DNA of 64,000 bases from Neolentinus lepideus HHB14362 ss-1 (taxonomy: Eukaryota; Basidiomycota; Agaricomycetes; Gloeophyllales; Gloeophyllaceae): assembly GCA_001632425.1 (NCBI GenBank), contig KV425615.1, positions 64,846 through 128,845 on the forward strand. The letters run 5' to 3'. The notes beneath the pieces were generated by a model, which saw nothing but the letters and a program-made list of their open reading frames with translations, searched no databases and was not told the origin of the DNA. Made by a program: the position numbers and the translations under genes. Position 1 is the first letter of the stretch, and each line of letters begins with the position of its first letter. Of the stretch, positions 62,915 to 64,000 are shown piece after piece.

Positions 62915-64000
62915 GATATATATACCACTCCAGATAAGCAATGAAGGTCTGGCGAATGTGCCGATCAAGTTTTGTGCGGCTCAAGCCTTCCAATCAGTAC
63001 ACACGCATTAGCGCACCCATTTATAATTACACAACTCCTAGCAGACCGAAATGAGATCCGATTTGCGATAAGTTAAATGACTTACAATGACTTGCTATAC
63101 TGACAGAAGTGTAATGATGAAAGCTGATGAAAGCCATGATGAATATTGGCGGTGTGGGAATTTCCACTGAAGTGTGACTGCACGACTGCGCGTCGGTACA
63201 CATCAAACTGTTTTGTATCATATATCGACGACGGCTCGGTGCTTTGCTCTAATTGTTGTGCTGCCATGCTCTGCTAGTCGACGGCTAGGTACTCACACCA
63301 AGTACAACACATTTTGCTGACTTTCCATCATCCTGCCCTCCGCCACCCTCTCTCTCAAGTTTTCGGTCATATCTCGAGTATTATGCAACTGTTGAATGCT
63401 GGATCTTTTCGTACCTCATCTAGGCTATGGAGTGCAAGTGCAAGGCACGTTTATGGGGGATTAGTGGAGGATCTGAGATATAGAGTGATGCATATTGCTG
63501 AAGTTCCCGGCACCGCTGCCGCAGTTCCTTGTGTCCATCCTCTACCATTGGTGCATCAGGTGCACCTGCAACACACTGACGCAGAGTCGTTTGCGAGATT
63601 CAACAGTGTGCGTACGGCCGACTCGAGATCTGTCAGACTGCAGATTGTCTCGTTGGCTTTACTTGCCCACAGTCCCTCTTCTCCTTCGGGGGTTGACTGG
63701 TTTTTGGTTTAAGGTATGGTTTGGGAGGCAAGGCAAGGTCAGGATCCTTTCTTTTTTTCTTTTTTTGAATCCTGTTTATTGTCCCTAGGGTATGACCCTA
63801 TGTTAGACATTACAAGCCGTATATCCATACTACATGTTCATCGTCCCATCAAATTAAAGGTCTGTGTAACATTCGCAGGATCCTTTTAGATGTCCTTAAC
63901 TACTTCCTTTGTTGTTCACGCCATCATGTAGAGCTGTTCGAGATCGAGTGTGGAAGCGTTTTAACAGTAGTATATACGTGGTCGAAACAGGTCAGCCCTG
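62915..64000. other. Region to window end
   Basis: Upstream region of the oxidoreductase and beyond. A plus-strand open frame at 63314-63712 lacks an ATG at its beginning and has no recognisable domain; a T-rich run lies at about 63750. No gene is supported. Confidence 0.45.

Noticed and set aside
63314..63712. 132-codon plus-strand frame near the window end
   Set aside because: Begins without ATG and shows no recognisable domain; a minus-strand frame over the same bases looks equally plausible.

Overview
The window is nuclear DNA of a filamentous basidiomycete, most likely an Agaricomycete wood- or litter-decay fungus. Genes sit close together on both strands. Almost all are cut by many introns of about 50-70 nt (GT-AG, one clear GC-AG). 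The gene content (Argonaute, bicupin oxalate decarboxylase, GH9 endoglucanase with a C-terminal membrane segment, tandem CCCH/DUF7923-type proteins, basidiomycete-style P-loop protein) fits that group. I cannot name the species.

Layout: 0.4-5 kb holds an allantoate-permease-like MFS transporter and, convergent to it, a P-loop ATPase-like protein. 5.9-10.4 kb holds RRP8 (25S rRNA methyltransferase) and a GH9 endoglucanase. 10.7-17 kb holds sulfite reductase flavoprotein, uracil phosphoribosyltransferase and a Gfo/Idh/MocA oxidoreductase. 17.3-24.8 kb holds a ubiquitin-like membrane protein divergent from an Argonaute, then a second, inverted Gfo/Idh/MocA paralogue. 25.7-32.6 kb holds the PKA regulatory subunit, a Ser/Thr-rich single-pass membrane protein and a pantothenate/allantoate-type MFS transporter. 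32.6-39.3 kb is a gene-poor repeat island: AT-rich DNA, a TA-flanked terminal-inverted-repeat element with an LTR element inside it, a 490-base assembly gap, and 55-bp tandem repeats. 39.3-48.4 kb holds a YTP1-like membrane protein, a GT18 glycosyltransferase, a GH43 enzyme, COQ2 and RhoGDI. 48.8-53.1 kb holds two tandem CCCH zinc-finger paralogues. 53.9-64 kb holds a CDT1-like licensing factor, an alpha/beta hydrolase, oxalate decarboxylase and a third, distinct Gfo/Idh/MocA oxidoreductase.

Most genes are unrelated housekeeping or secreted-enzyme functions and form no operon or obvious biosynthetic cluster. The observations most worth a second look are the nested transposon island with a coding-free LTR element, the inverted Gfo/Idh pair that brackets the Argonaute and ubiquitin-like genes, the Argonaute itself with an apparently complete catalytic tetrad, the tandem CCCH/DUF7923 pair, an intron-free GH43 gene, and a possible unannotated cysteine-rich membrane protein at about 37.5-38.1 kb. 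Coordinates of spliced genes are spans from start codon to stop codon; introns were placed by eye.
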